This document shows positions 1 to 8,414 of a stretch of DNA of 64,000 bases, piece after piece. Every line of letters starts with the position of its first letter. Position 1 is the stretch's first letter. Origin of the DNA: Brevibacillus brevis (GTDB lineage: Bacteria; Bacillota; Bacilli; Brevibacillales; Brevibacillaceae); NCBI RefSeq assembly GCF_022026395.1, contig NZ_CP041767.1, forward strand, positions 2,574,501 through 2,638,500, given 5' to 3'. The notes beneath the pieces were generated by a model. It saw nothing but the letters and a program-made list of their open reading frames with translations. It was not told the origin of the DNA and did not search any database. The translations under genes were made by a program, and so were the position numbers.

Positions 1-397
1 CCAGTACGCCTCCATTGTAGCGAGCTACGGTTCCGTCCGTGAACAAATGCTTGTGCTCCAGCGACGCTTGGCAACCCAAGGCAATGTCGTCATGGACGGC
101 AGAGATATCGGTACCCATGTTTTGCCTGATGCTGATGTGAAGATATTTCTGACGGCCTCCATCCAAGAGCGTGCAGAACGCCGCTGGAAGGAACTACTCG
201 CAAAAGGTACCCAGACAGACTTGGCTGAGCTGGAAAAAGAAATCGAAGAGCGAGATCGACGGGACATGCAGAGAGAAGTCGCACCGTTGCGTCAGGCGGA
301 AGATGCCGTTTTGGTAGACACAACAGGAATGACCATTGATCAGGTGGTCGATCGCATCTTGCAAATCTGCGAGCGAACGGGAGAGTCAACCCATTGA
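1..397 (+). CDS. cmk: cytidylate kinase, 3' part
   Basis: Cytidylate kinase phosphorylates CMP and dCMP to the diphosphates in the cytosol, using ATP. The 5' end lies outside the window; the reading frame is open from base 2 and gives about 131 C-terminal residues. The visible part holds the conserved core MDGRDIGTHVLPDADVKIFL followed by the LID-like helix with ERAERRW and the C-terminal segment VLVDTTGMTIDQVV, all typical of bacterial Cmk. It overlaps the next gene by four bases (TTG start inside ATTGA), so translation is probably coupled. The cmk then S1-homologue order matches Bacillus subtilis. Identification is confident; only the start is missing. Confidence 0.95.
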   Translation, partial: QYASIVASYGSVREQMLVLQRRLATQGNVVMDGRDIGTHVLPDADVKIFLTASIQERAERRWKELLAKGTQTDLAELEKEIEERDRRDMQREVAPLRQAEDAVLVDTTGMTIDQVVDRILQICERTGESTH

Positions 398-987
398 GTT
401 ACTATCGTCTATTCAGAGGTTTTTTTCGCATCATTTTTTCGCTTGTCTTTCGTTGGCAAGTGATCGGGCGTGAACATATACCTAAGGAAGGCCCAGTGAT
501 CCTTTGTGCTAACCACATTTCTTTGTGGGATCCACCTCTTCTCGGGGGTGGCATCGAGCGTCAGGTTCATTTCATGGCCAAAGAAGAGCTGTTCAAAATT
601 CCGGTCTTATCCTTTCTCATTACCAAATTCGGTGCATTTCCGGTCAAACGGGGTGCAGGAGATCGTGCGGCCATTCGTACGACTCTCAAATTGCTTGAAG
701 ATGGGAAAATCTTTGGAATCTTTCCTGAGGGAACCCGCAGCAAAACAGGGGAACCAGGGGAAGCGATGCCGGGTGTGGCAATGTTCGCGCTCAAATCAGA
801 AGCTGCGGTCATTCCGGTTGCCATTATCGGGCCATATCGACCGTTTCGTTCCATTAAGATCGTATACGGAAAACCGATCGATCTTGCTCATTTGCGTGAG
901 GCTAAGTCCAGCGCAGATACATTGAAGGAAACGAGCGACCTGATTATGGAGCACATCAAGCAATTACGGAACCAGCATCTCTCTTAG
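394..987 (+). CDS. plsC: 1-acyl-sn-glycerol-3-phosphate acyltransferase
   Basis: PlsC acylates lysophosphatidic acid at position 2 to make phosphatidic acid at the inner face of the membrane. The 197-residue protein has the family's NHxxxxD catalytic motif (N40, H41, D46) and the FPEGTR substrate motif at residues 110-115. A hydrophobic N-terminal stretch (residues 8-20) could associate with the membrane. The start is TTG overlapping the cmk stop codon; no ATG lies at the N terminus of the conserved fold. Two other phospholipid genes, plsY and gpsA, lie a few kb downstream, so much of phosphatidate synthesis is encoded here. Very likely correct. Confidence 0.93.
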   Translation: MSYYRLFRGFFRIIFSLVFRWQVIGREHIPKEGPVILCANHISLWDPPLLGGGIERQVHFMAKEELFKIPVLSFLITKFGAFPVKRGAGDRAAIRTTLKLLEDGKIFGIFPEGTRSKTGEPGEAMPGVAMFALKSEAAVIPVAIIGPYRPFRSIKIVYGKPIDLAHLREAKSSADTLKETSDLIMEHIKQLRNQHLS

Positions 988-1055
988 CAAACGGTATAGA
1001 ATTGCTAAAGGGAAGAATACTAAATCTGCTGGAACTTACTGGCTTCATCAGTACT

Positions 1056-1080
1056 AACTGTCAGCCATCAGGCGACAGTT
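1056..1080. other. bulged hairpin upstream of the S1-homologue gene
   Basis: AACTGTC and GACAGTT (7 bp) plus GCC/GGC (3 bp) form a stem with one bulged A and an ATCA loop. It is followed by A-rich sequence on the + strand rather than a T run, so it does not look like an intrinsic terminator in either direction. It may end the plsC message or structure the 5' leader of the next gene. Confidence 0.5.
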
Positions 1081-1111
1081 AAAAATATACATGCTCCCGC
1101 TTCGTGTAGTG

Positions 1112-1127
1112 AGGTTGTATACAACCT
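1112..1127. promoter_or_regulatory. perfect 16-base palindrome upstream of the S1-homologue gene
   Basis: AGGTTGTATACAACCT is an exact inverted repeat about 45 bases before the S1-homologue start and 32 bases after the hairpin at 1056. A symmetrical site of this size between genes suggests a protein-binding operator, but no known consensus was recognised. Confidence 0.4.
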
Positions 1128-1172
1128 GTACATAGACGTTTGGGACTGGATGGTATTAAGGAGGTCTTTTGA

Positions 1173-2345
1173 ATGATGGAAGAAACGAACGTAAGCTTGA
1201 CGGATGCAACAACCATTTCTGTAGGAGATGTCGTAAAAGCAACCGTAACAAAAGTTGAGGACAAACAAGCGCTTGTAGATCTAGGCTACAAGTACGATGG
1301 TCTGATTCCTATCAGCGAACTGTCTCCACTGCATGTTGAAAAGGTATCTGATGTAGTAGCAGTTGGTGATACTTTCGAAGTGAAAGTCATCAAGCTAAAC
1401 GATGAGAAAGAAGAGCTCGTTGTTTCCAAGAAAGCAGTAGCGATGGAATCCTCGTGGTCTGATCTTGAGCAAAAAATGCAAGCGGGTGAAATCATTGAAG
1501 CGACCGTTAAAGAAGTAGTGAAGGGCGGCCTTGTTGTTGATGTAGGCGTTCGCGGCTTCATTCCGGCTTCCATGGTAGAGCGTCATTTCGTTGAAGATTT
1601 CTCTGATTACAAAGGCAAAACATTAGCTTTGAAAGTAGTAGAAATGGATAAGGAAAAGAATAAAGTCATCCTGTCCCACAAAGCGGTTTTGGAAGACGAA
1701 GCAAAAGTGCAAAAGCAATCCATTATGGATAAAATCCAAGTGGGTCAAGTATTGGAGGGAACGGTTCAGCGCATGACCGATTTCGGCGTATTCGTGGATA
1801 TCGGTGGTGTTGATGGATTGGTTCACGTATCTGAACTTGCTTGGAACCGTGTAGATAAGCCGTCCGATGTTGTGAAGGAAGGCGACAAAGTACAAGTGAA
1901 GGTCCTCAAAATTGACCGCGAAAACGAGCGCATTGGCCTTAGCATTAAGGAAACGCAAGCAGGTCCATGGGCGAACGTTGCAGAAGATTTCAAAGCGGGC
2001 TCTATTTTGAATGGAACGGTAAAACGTTTGGTGTCCTTCGGTGCATTTATTGAGCTGGCTCCTGGAATCGAAGGCCTCGTGCACATCTCCCAGATTGCAA
2101 ATCGCCGGGTGAATACACCGAGTGAGGTGTTGAAAGAGGGCCAAGAAGTACAGGTGAAGGTTTTGGATGTTGTTCCACAAGAACAGCGTATTAGCCTGAG
2201 TATCCGTGCAGTCGAAGAAGACCGTGTGGAGCAGGCAGAACGCGCGAGCAAGCGTGAACAGCAACAATTCACGCAGGAAAATAACCAACCAATGGGCGTG
2301 ACATTGGGCGAGTTGTTCGGTGATCTGAAAGACAAGTTTAAGTAA
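1173..2345 (+). CDS. ypfD: 30S ribosomal protein S1 homologue (four S1 domains)
   Basis: RNA-binding protein related to ribosomal S1, 390 residues. Four S1/OB domains are visible at roughly residues 20-90, 105-172, 190-259 and 275-345. Domains 3 and 4 are the best preserved, with the FGVFVDIGGVDGLVHVSEL and FGAFIELAPGIEGLVHIS signatures. In low-GC Gram-positives such proteins (YpfD type) are shorter than the six-domain E. coli S1, and their role in translation is less clear. A strong AAGGAGGTC ribosome site precedes the ATG at 1173; a second ATG follows immediately. The C-terminal tail is charged and Gln-rich. A terminator follows, so it is probably its own transcription unit. Confidence 0.93.
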   Translation: MMEETNVSLTDATTISVGDVVKATVTKVEDKQALVDLGYKYDGLIPISELSPLHVEKVSDVVAVGDTFEVKVIKLNDEKEELVVSKKAVAMESSWSDLEQKMQAGEIIEATVKEVVKGGLVVDVGVRGFIPASMVERHFVEDFSDYKGKTLALKVVEMDKEKNKVILSHKAVLEDEAKVQKQSIMDKIQVGQVLEGTVQRMTDFGVFVDIGGVDGLVHVSELAWNRVDKPSDVVKEGDKVQVKVLKIDRENERIGLSIKETQAGPWANVAEDFKAGSILNGTVKRLVSFGAFIELAPGIEGLVHISQIANRRVNTPSEVLKEGQEVQVKVLDVVPQEQRISLSIRAVEEDRVEQAERASKREQQQFTQENNQPMGVTLGELFGDLKDKFK

Positions 2346-2364
2346 GATAAAAGTAGGATTCATG

Positions 2365-2392
2365 GGGATACGCTCTGGCGTATCCCTTTTTT
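2365..2392 (+). terminator. intrinsic terminator after the S1-homologue gene
   Basis: A 9-bp stem GGGATACGC/GCGTATCCC with a TCTG loop is followed directly by six T residues. Confidence 0.9.
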
Positions 2393-2419
2393 CTGGGAGT
2401 GAAAGCTAGGAGGGGTACA

Positions 2420-3472
2420 ATGGATCGTCGTTCGATTAGAAAACTGGACCATATTCGAAACGCTCTTGTCACCGGGGAAGATAGTGCGAATAGCTTTGAT
2501 GATGTTAGCTTTGTTCCGAACAGCTTGCCGAATGCAGCGTTTGCTGAAACCTCACTGGACACCGAGATCGCATCTTTGCGACTCTCCTCACCGATTATAA
2601 TTAATGCGATGACGGGTGGAGCTGGTGGGACTACGCAGATCAATCAAAAACTGGCGATCATTGCGAGAGAACGAAATCTGACTATGGCTGTTGGCTCACA
2701 AATGGCCGCTCTGCGTGATCCAGATGTTATGGATAGCTATCGGATTGTCAGAAGGGAGCATCCACAGGGGATCTTGTTTGCAAATGTAGGGGCAGAGGCA
2801 ACAGTGGAGCAGGCAATAGCAGCTGTGGAGATGATTGAAGCGAACGGACTGCAAATCCATCTGAATGTCATGCAAGAGCTGCTGATGCCTGAGGGGGACC
2901 GGGATTTTCGCGGCTATCTTGAGCGGATACAAGCAATCAGGGAGAGTCTGGATGTGCCGGTTATTGTCAAAGAAGTCGGTTTTGGAATGGCGAAGGAATC
3001 AATCGAGAAGCTCATAGCAATCGGGATCAGAACAATCGATGTGGGTGGAAGAGGCGGAACAAATTTTGCTCAGGTCGAAAATATGCGAAGTGATCAACCT
3101 CAGGTCATGTTCGAGGATTGGGGATTTACGACGGTGGAGAGCTTACTGGAAGCGAATGCTATCGGTCATTCAGGAATGTCGTACATAGCAACTGGTGGTG
3201 TTCGTCATGGACTCGATGTTGTCAAAGCAGCTTCTTTAGGTGCGTCCGCTGTTGGAATGGCAGGGGCAATGCTGCGTATGGTTCAACGCGAATCTCTGGA
3301 AGAGTGCTTGTCTACCGTCGACAGATGGCATCATCAAATTCGTGTGGCGATGACCGCACTAGGAATGAAAGGTCTGGCTGAGGCCGTTTGTACTCCTGTA
3401 ATGATCACGGGTAAAACAGCAGAGAGAGCTAAGCTTCGTCACATGCAATTAGAGGAACTGGCGCAACGTTAA
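2420..3472 (+). CDS. fni: type 2 isopentenyl-diphosphate delta-isomerase
   Basis: FMN- and NADPH-dependent enzyme interconverting isopentenyl and dimethylallyl diphosphate, the isoprenoid building blocks used by HepT in this window. The 350-residue protein has the type 2 hallmarks: RKLDHIRNAL near the N terminus, the MTGGAGGTTQIN stretch, AVGSQMAALRDP, and a glycine-rich VGGRGGTNFAQ phosphate-binding region of a TIM barrel. I start it at ATG 2420 because AGGAGGGG lies just before it. The in-frame GTG at 2399 has no ribosome site. It stands alone between a terminator and the yphA module. In B. subtilis fni is also near the S1 homologue. Confidence 0.94.
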   Translation: MDRRSIRKLDHIRNALVTGEDSANSFDDVSFVPNSLPNAAFAETSLDTEIASLRLSSPIIINAMTGGAGGTTQINQKLAIIARERNLTMAVGSQMAALRDPDVMDSYRIVRREHPQGILFANVGAEATVEQAIAAVEMIEANGLQIHLNVMQELLMPEGDRDFRGYLERIQAIRESLDVPVIVKEVGFGMAKESIEKLIAIGIRTIDVGGRGGTNFAQVENMRSDQPQVMFEDWGFTTVESLLEANAIGHSGMSYIATGGVRHGLDVVKAASLGASAVGMAGAMLRMVQRESLEECLSTVDRWHHQIRVAMTALGMKGLAEAVCTPVMITGKTAERAKLRHMQLEELAQR

Positions 3473-3498
3473 GTAGTGGACGAGCATTCGATTCATGA

Positions 3499-3523
3499 AA
3501 TTTCCTTGGTTGAGGCATACTTT
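3499..3523 (+). promoter_or_regulatory. possible sigma-E promoter for the yphA module
   Basis: CATACTTT at 3516-3523 resembles the mother-cell sigma-E -10 consensus (CATACAMT). A weak -35 candidate, roughly TCATGAAA, lies about 16 bases upstream. The predicted start near 3530 fits the ribosome site at 3544. The -35 match is imperfect, so this is tentative. Confidence 0.3.
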
Positions 3524-3555
3524 GGGGAGACAACCATCATTTTGAGGAGATGAAC

Positions 3556-4191
3556 ATGAACGAGGGAACCGTTGCGATCCTTATTCAGTGGTCTTTGCTG
3601 TGTCTTGTATGGATGGGAAGCTTTGACTTTCAGCTACGAAACATGAAGATGGAACGCAGACGAGTGCTCGCAGTGATCAGCGCATTTTTAATTTGTACGT
3701 TTGTTAGCTGGGAAATCTACTTTGCCCCCATTCAAGTTAGTCTGAGTGGAACGATATTGCCACTGATCGCAAGCATTTTCCTTTACACCAAGCTCACGTC
3801 CAAAATACGCAGATTGTACGTGCTGAGTGCGCTGGCAACGGCCCTTTTGCTATTTTGGCTGCGCTGGCTGTTTTTTACCGATCCGATCTTGCTGTTTTGG
3901 GATGAGAGGATCATCGTACCCGCTGTTGGAGTCAGTACGATTTTTTTGATGAGCAGAACAAATCTGGGACAGCTGTTTCAGATTATGCTCGCTATGCCTC
4001 TCGCAGATGCGATACATTCGCTATATTTTTGGAAATTGTCGGGTTCCTGTCATTGGGGATCGGAGTATGCGCAAGATTTGCTGTGGAGTAGCCTATCTCT
4101 ATGGACTCTCGTCAGCATAGTCTGGTCTGCGATTCGTCGTATCCTTGGTAGAACTGAAACAGAGTCTTCTCATTCCGATACGGGTAGGTGA
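3556..4191 (+). CDS. YphA-like polytopic membrane protein
   Basis: A 211-residue hydrophobic protein with about six predicted membrane segments and a basic, Ser/Thr-rich C-terminal tail. Position (between fni and the YIEGIA gene, upstream of der) and size match B. subtilis YphA, whose biochemical function is unknown to me. I start it at ATG 3556 because GAGGAG ends just before the ATG at 3550, leaving no spacing for that one. It lies 7 bases from the next gene and is almost certainly co-transcribed with it. No catalytic motif was found. Identification rests mainly on synteny, so the name is only a family-level guess. Confidence 0.65.
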   Translation: MNEGTVAILIQWSLLCLVWMGSFDFQLRNMKMERRRVLAVISAFLICTFVSWEIYFAPIQVSLSGTILPLIASIFLYTKLTSKIRRLYVLSALATALLLFWLRWLFFTDPILLFWDERIIVPAVGVSTIFLMSRTNLGQLFQIMLAMPLADAIHSLYFWKLSGSCHWGSEYAQDLLWSSLSLWTLVSIVWSAIRRILGRTETESSHSDTGR

Positions 4192-4198
4192 CGCTAGG

Positions 4199-5104
4199 GT
4201 GTTGAAGGGATTGCTAGCTTATGATTATGTTTTTCCGTTAGTTCTCGGTTTCCTATTCGGCATTATGTGCCGGATTCATCTTTTGCGCACGGATTATCGA
4301 CAATATCCAACTTATCCGCACGGAAAAATTATTCACGTTTCACTAGGGGTGATCGCATCCGCGCTCGGAGCGTTAGCGATGCCTGCGCTGCTCAAGGAGA
4401 ATTACACGGCAGTCACATTTTTGACGTTGGCTGCTCAACAATTCCGTGATGTCAGGAACATGGAACGCACTACGCTCAACGAGATCGATAAACAGGAGCT
4501 GGTTCCCCGTGGAGGCCCCTATATCGAAGGGATTGCCATGGTGTTTGAAGGACGCAATTACATGGTCATGTTTACCTCATTGGTGACAACGACGGCGACC
4601 ATTCTCTTTCATTGGTGGGGGGGTGTCATTGCAGGTGTCATCGCCTTATTGATTTCTCGCAAGCTGCGCTCTGGAAAAACATTATCGCTGATTGCAGAGA
4701 TCGAGCCGGGAGAAGTGAGAATGGAAGGAAGAGACTTGTATGTGAACGACATTTACATCATGAACGTCGGGTTGGCAAATGCCCAAGAGATCATACGCGA
4801 GCATGGCCTGGGTTTTGTTCTGACACCGAGGGATGCCAATGCCAAGGTCACGATTGCCCATCCAGGTCAGCGGCAAGCAATTTTGCACGATGTTGCGACG
4901 CAACTCGGCGTATATACAGATACGGGCGAGCCATCGCTAACACCTTTGGTAAAACGTGATATAAAGTCAGGGAGACTCGGTGTATTTTTATTGCCGCAAG
5001 AAAAAGATGTGGAACGTGCAACGTCCGTCATTCGTGCAGTCCCGATTCTCGAAAGCGTCTTCCGAATGCCAACGAAGACTAGAATCGTGAAAAAGGAGCT
5101 GTAG
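4199..5104 (+). CDS. YIEGIA-family membrane protein (YphB/SeaA-like)
   Basis: The 301-residue protein carries the diagnostic motif PYIEGIA at about residues 107-113, which names the YIEGIA family. The N-terminal half has several hydrophobic segments (for example residues 12-23, 47-65, 130-170); the C-terminal half is soluble. By position it corresponds to B. subtilis YphB (SeaA), reported to be needed for spore envelope assembly; that link is from memory. The start is uncertain: GTG 4199 with AGGTGA upstream is preferred, TTG 4202 is possible, and TTG 4145 would overlap yphA deeply. It sits between the YphA-like gene and a tiny partner gene. Confidence 0.8.
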   Translation: MLKGLLAYDYVFPLVLGFLFGIMCRIHLLRTDYRQYPTYPHGKIIHVSLGVIASALGALAMPALLKENYTAVTFLTLAAQQFRDVRNMERTTLNEIDKQELVPRGGPYIEGIAMVFEGRNYMVMFTSLVTTTATILFHWWGGVIAGVIALLISRKLRSGKTLSLIAEIEPGEVRMEGRDLYVNDIYIMNVGLANAQEIIREHGLGFVLTPRDANAKVTIAHPGQRQAILHDVATQLGVYTDTGEPSLTPLVKRDIKSGRLGVFLLPQEKDVERATSVIRAVPILESVFRMPTKTRIVKKEL

Positions 5105-5107
5105 GCC

Positions 5108-5290
5108 ATGACAGGAGTAATCTTGGCGGTGATTACCACGAACAAAGACAGGATAGCGGGTGGTGTGCCGATTTTTATCGAGTCTACTACCGAGAAGATG
5201 CAACAAACAGCCTTCACGCTGGAAAAGATACTAGACGGGATGGTGCATGAAGTAAGCGCCGATACCCTTATCATTGTTCGGCATAAGTAG
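5108..5290 (+). CDS. small YIEGIA-partner protein (capping complex subunit type)
   Basis: A 60-residue protein beginning MTGVILAVITTNKDRIAGG, only three bases after the YIEGIA gene. Small proteins with this N terminus are consistently paired with YIEGIA proteins and are annotated in databases as capping complex subunits for YIEGIA; this is remembered, not checked. It is soluble, with a beta-rich N-terminal half, a hydrophilic middle and no signal peptide. The tight spacing implies translational coupling and a stoichiometric complex with the membrane protein. Molecular function is unknown. The gene is supported by context, coupling and conserved sequence pattern. Confidence 0.75.
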   Translation: MTGVILAVITTNKDRIAGGVPIFIESTTEKMQQTAFTLEKILDGMVHEVSADTLIIVRHK

Positions 5291-5344
5291 TGTATGGTAT
5301 GATTAGCTAGTCAAAACGTAAAATGAGAGAGAGTGTTGTTGATT

Positions 5345-6658
5345 ATGGGATTACCAGTGGTAGCCATTGTGGGGAGACCCAACGTGGGGAAATCCACGAT
5401 TTTTAACAGATTGATTGGCGAACGAGTCGCGATCGTGGAGGATATGCCGGGAGTAACCCGTGACCGCCTGTACGGGAAAGGTGAATGGTTAACTCATACT
5501 TTCCATGTGATTGATACCGGTGGAATTGAGTTTGGCGAGACCGACGAGATTCTTACACAGATGCGTTACCAGGCAGAGCTTGCGATTGACGAAGCAGATG
5601 TCATCATTATGATTGCAGATAGCCGTACAGGTGTGACAGATGCGGACGTTGAACTGGCACGAATGCTGAATCGGACAGGAAAACCTGTCGTACTCGCGGT
5701 GAACAAAGCGGATAATCCGGAAATGCGTGCGGATATTTACGATTTTTATTCCCTGGGCTTGGGCGAGCCATTCCCTGTCTCGGGTAGCCATGGTCTTGGC
5801 TTGGGCGATATGCTGGAAGAAGTGGTTCAGCATTTCCCAGCAGAGGATGACGAAGAGAAAAGAGATGATGTCATTCGTGTATCCATCATCGGTCGTCCAA
5901 ACGTCGGGAAGTCTTCCTTGACGAATGCGATTCTAGGTGAAGAGCGAGTCATTGTCAGTGATGTTGCCGGAACGACCCGTGATGCGATCGACACGCCATT
6001 TGAGCGTGATGACCAAAGCTACATTCTCGTAGACACGGCAGGTATGCGCAAGCGTGGAAAAGTGTATGAAACAACGGAAAAATACAGTGTGATGCGTGCC
6101 ATGCGTTCCATTGAAGATTCCGATGTCGTTCTTGTTGTCATTAACGGGGAAGAAGGCATTATCGAGCAAGACAAGAAAATCGCGGGTTATGCACATGAGG
6201 CTGGCCGTGGTGTCATTATTATCGTGAACAAATGGGATGCGATTGAAAAAGACGACAAAACGATGCAACGCTTCACAGAATTGATCCGCGAAGAGTTTAA
6301 ATACCTGGATTATGCTCCGATTTTGTATGTGTCTGCAAAATCGAAGCAACGTGTCCATACGATTCTACCGAAGGTCAATGAAGTAGCTCAAGCACATGCG
6401 ATGCGCATTCCTACCGCGGTTCTCAATGACTTGGTAACCGATGCGACGATTCGTACACCTCCACCATCTGATCGCGGCAAACGCTTGAAGATCAACTATG
6501 CGACACAAGCAACAGTGAAACCACCGACGTTCATTCTGTTTGTGAACGATCCGGAACTCATGCACTTTTCCTATGAACGTTACATAGAGAACAAGATCCG
6601 TGAAGCCTTTGTATTTGAAGGCACACCAGTTAGAATCTGGACACGGAAAAAAACGTAG
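5345..6658 (+). CDS. der: ribosome biogenesis GTPase Der (EngA)
   Basis: Essential tandem GTPase that helps assemble the 50S ribosomal subunit. The 437-residue protein has two complete G domains, with Walker A motifs GRPNVGKS at residues 10-17 and again at 183-190. NKAD and NKWD specificity motifs and DTGG and DTAG G3 motifs are present, and a C-terminal KH-like domain follows. The start is ATG 5345, giving the usual [13 protein letters not shown] terminus with GAGAGAGAG 11 bases upstream; GTG 5333 is less likely. Downstream are plsY and gpsA, and in B. subtilis der is likewise followed by gpsA. Identification is certain. Confidence 0.98.
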   Translation: MGLPVVAIVGRPNVGKSTIFNRLIGERVAIVEDMPGVTRDRLYGKGEWLTHTFHVIDTGGIEFGETDEILTQMRYQAELAIDEADVIIMIADSRTGVTDADVELARMLNRTGKPVVLAVNKADNPEMRADIYDFYSLGLGEPFPVSGSHGLGLGDMLEEVVQHFPAEDDEEKRDDVIRVSIIGRPNVGKSSLTNAILGEERVIVSDVAGTTRDAIDTPFERDDQSYILVDTAGMRKRGKVYETTEKYSVMRAMRSIEDSDVVLVVINGEEGIIEQDKKIAGYAHEAGRGVIIIVNKWDAIEKDDKTMQRFTELIREEFKYLDYAPILYVSAKSKQRVHTILPKVNEVAQAHAMRIPTAVLNDLVTDATIRTPPPSDRGKRLKINYATQATVKPPTFILFVNDPELMHFSYERYIENKIREAFVFEGTPVRIWTRKKT

Positions 6659-6673
6659 GGAGAGAAAAACGCC

Positions 6674-7276
6674 ATGGTGTTATTATCCTGGGTGCTTAGC
6701 TATTTAATCGGTTCTATTAGCTTTAGCTATCTTATCGCCAAAAAAGTCGCAGGAATTGACATTCGTTCTCATGGCAGCGGAAATGCCGGTGCAACCAATA
6801 CCCTCAGGGTGTTAGGTAAAGGCCCCGGCATTGCCGTTCTCCTTCTTGATGCACTAAAAGGAATAGCTGCGATGGGACTGACTCACCTGATGACGGGGGA
6901 CCCGGCAGCATACGCGGTGGCAGGCCTGTTTGTTATCGCGGGTCACAATTGGCCGATCTTTTTTGGATTCCGTGGAGGGAAAGGCATTGCGACCACGCTA
7001 GGTGTCGTGTTAGGGTTTTCTCCCTTGGCATTTTTGATCGCTGCCGTGTTGGCTGTCGTAGTCATTGCGATCACTCGCTTTGTTTCATTAGGATCATTGG
7101 TGATCGTAACGGTTATTCCATTCACCCTTTACTTGTTGGACAAACCTATCTCCTTTGTTTGGGCGAGCTTGGCGATCGCAATCTTTGCTTACATTCGTCA
7201 TTATAATAATATCCGCAATCTTCTTGCAGGAAACGAACGGAAACTAGGAGACAAGTCCAACCGGAAGCTGGGATAA
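6674..7276 (+). CDS. plsY: glycerol-3-phosphate acyltransferase PlsY
   Basis: Integral membrane enzyme that transfers the acyl group of acyl-phosphate to position 1 of glycerol 3-phosphate, the first committed step of phospholipid synthesis. The 200-residue sequence has the family motifs GSGNAGATNTLR (about residues 34-45) and GHNWPIFFGFRGGKGIATT (about 92-110), plus five or so membrane segments and a basic C terminus. It lies 15 bases after der and 38 bases before the chosen gpsA start, so PlsY's substrate is made by its neighbour. In B. subtilis plsY is elsewhere, so its place here is a lineage difference. The PlsX partner is not in the window. Confidence 0.96.
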   Translation: MVLLSWVLSYLIGSISFSYLIAKKVAGIDIRSHGSGNAGATNTLRVLGKGPGIAVLLLDALKGIAAMGLTHLMTGDPAAYAVAGLFVIAGHNWPIFFGFRGGKGIATTLGVVLGFSPLAFLIAAVLAVVVIAITRFVSLGSLVIVTVIPFTLYLLDKPISFVWASLAIAIFAYIRHYNNIRNLLAGNERKLGDKSNRKLG

Positions 7277-7313
7277 TGTACGAACGGACATGAGAAAAGT
7301 GGAGGGGGACGTA

Positions 7314-8342
7314 TTGATTCAAAATGTTACGGTGATTGGTGCCGGAAGCTGGGGAACGGCACTTGCTACAGTCTTGGCGGACAATGGGCATCAGGTTACG
7401 CTTTGGGTACGGGATAAAAAGCTGGCAGAAGAAATAAACAGCAAGCATGTGAATGAGAAGTACCTGCCGGGAGAAAAGCTTTCGGCCAACATTGTTGCAA
7501 CCACCAATATTCAAGAGGCTGTCGTTGGCAAGCGCATTGTTCTTCTCGTTGTTCCTTCCCATGCCATGCGCCAAATCTGTCAGCAAGTAGCTCCGTACCT
7601 GGAACCGGATGTACTTTTGATTCATGCGACAAAAGGCTTTGAACTGGAAAGCCTGAAGCGAATGTCAGAAGTCATTGCGGAAGAGGTACCGAAAGAGATT
7701 GCGTCCAGATTGGCTGTGCTGTCAGGACCGAGCCATGCTGAGGAAGTAGTCAAACGGCAACCAACGACAGTTGTGATGGCGTCTGAATCCGAAGAAAGCA
7801 TGCTGCGCTCTCAGGATCTGCTGATGAATACGAATTTTCGTGTGTATACCAATCCGGACTTGATTGGCGCTGAGATCGCCGGAGCGTTGAAGAACATCAT
7901 TGCACTTGGTGCAGGGATGTCTGATGGTTTAGGGTATGGGGACAACGCTAAGGCAGCCCTGTTGACCCGAGGCTTGGCAGAAATAAGCCGTCTTGGTATC
8001 AAGCTCGGCGCTAAGCCGCTAACGTTTTCGGGCCTTGCTGGTGTTGGCGATTTGATTGCCACATGCACGAGTAAACACAGCCGAAACTGGCGCGCAGGCT
8101 ATATGCTCGGACAAGGAAAAAAACTCGATGACGTACTGGCACAGATGGGTATGGTCGTCGAAGGCGTTCGCACGACAAATGCAGCCTTTTCCTTATCGCA
8201 ACGCGAGCAAGTTGAAATGCCAATCACCTCGGTTCTATATGGCATGCTGTTTGAAGGAAAAGAAGCTCGTCAAGGCGTGGAAGAATTGATGGGGCGCGGA
8301 AAAACCTTTGAAATGGCGTTCCTCAATCCCGATGCGGAATAA
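7314..8342 (+). CDS. gpsA: NAD(P)H-dependent glycerol-3-phosphate dehydrogenase
   Basis: Reduces dihydroxyacetone phosphate to sn-glycerol 3-phosphate, the substrate of PlsY encoded just upstream. The 342-residue protein shows the Rossmann motif GAGSWG at residues 9-14, the catalytic-region GALKNIIALGAG with K193, and the conserved TRGLAEISRLG helix. TTG 7314 is chosen as start because GGAGGGGG ends five bases before it and the product then begins MIQNVTVIGAGSWG, close to B. subtilis GpsA length. ATG 7290 lies upstream of this ribosome site and is unlikely. It is the last gene of the der-plsY-gpsA run. Confidence 0.97.
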   Translation: MIQNVTVIGAGSWGTALATVLADNGHQVTLWVRDKKLAEEINSKHVNEKYLPGEKLSANIVATTNIQEAVVGKRIVLLVVPSHAMRQICQQVAPYLEPDVLLIHATKGFELESLKRMSEVIAEEVPKEIASRLAVLSGPSHAEEVVKRQPTTVVMASESEESMLRSQDLLMNTNFRVYTNPDLIGAEIAGALKNIIALGAGMSDGLGYGDNAKAALLTRGLAEISRLGIKLGAKPLTFSGLAGVGDLIATCTSKHSRNWRAGYMLGQGKKLDDVLAQMGMVVEGVRTTNAAFSLSQREQVEMPITSVLYGMLFEGKEARQGVEELMGRGKTFEMAFLNPDAE

Positions 8343-8353
8343 AATCATGTATC

Positions 8354-8381
8354 ACCGATTTAGGCTTCTGCACATACGATA
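8354..8381 (+). promoter_or_regulatory. sigma-K-type promoter of spoVIF
   Basis: AC at 8354-8355, then 17 bases, then CATACGATA at 8373-8381. This matches the late mother-cell sigma-K consensus AC-N16/17-CATAnnnTA exactly at the core positions. Transcription would start near 8388, just ahead of the ribosome site AGGAGGAG at 8400. Confidence 0.65.
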
Positions 8382-8414
8382 GGGTGAAAGCCCATGTGCA
8401 GGAGGAGATTTCAT

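Noticed and set aside
1623-2363. 246-codon reverse frame inside the S1-homologue gene
   Set aside because: It lies wholly antisense to a gene with clear S1 domains, has no start signals, and reads as a low-complexity shadow.
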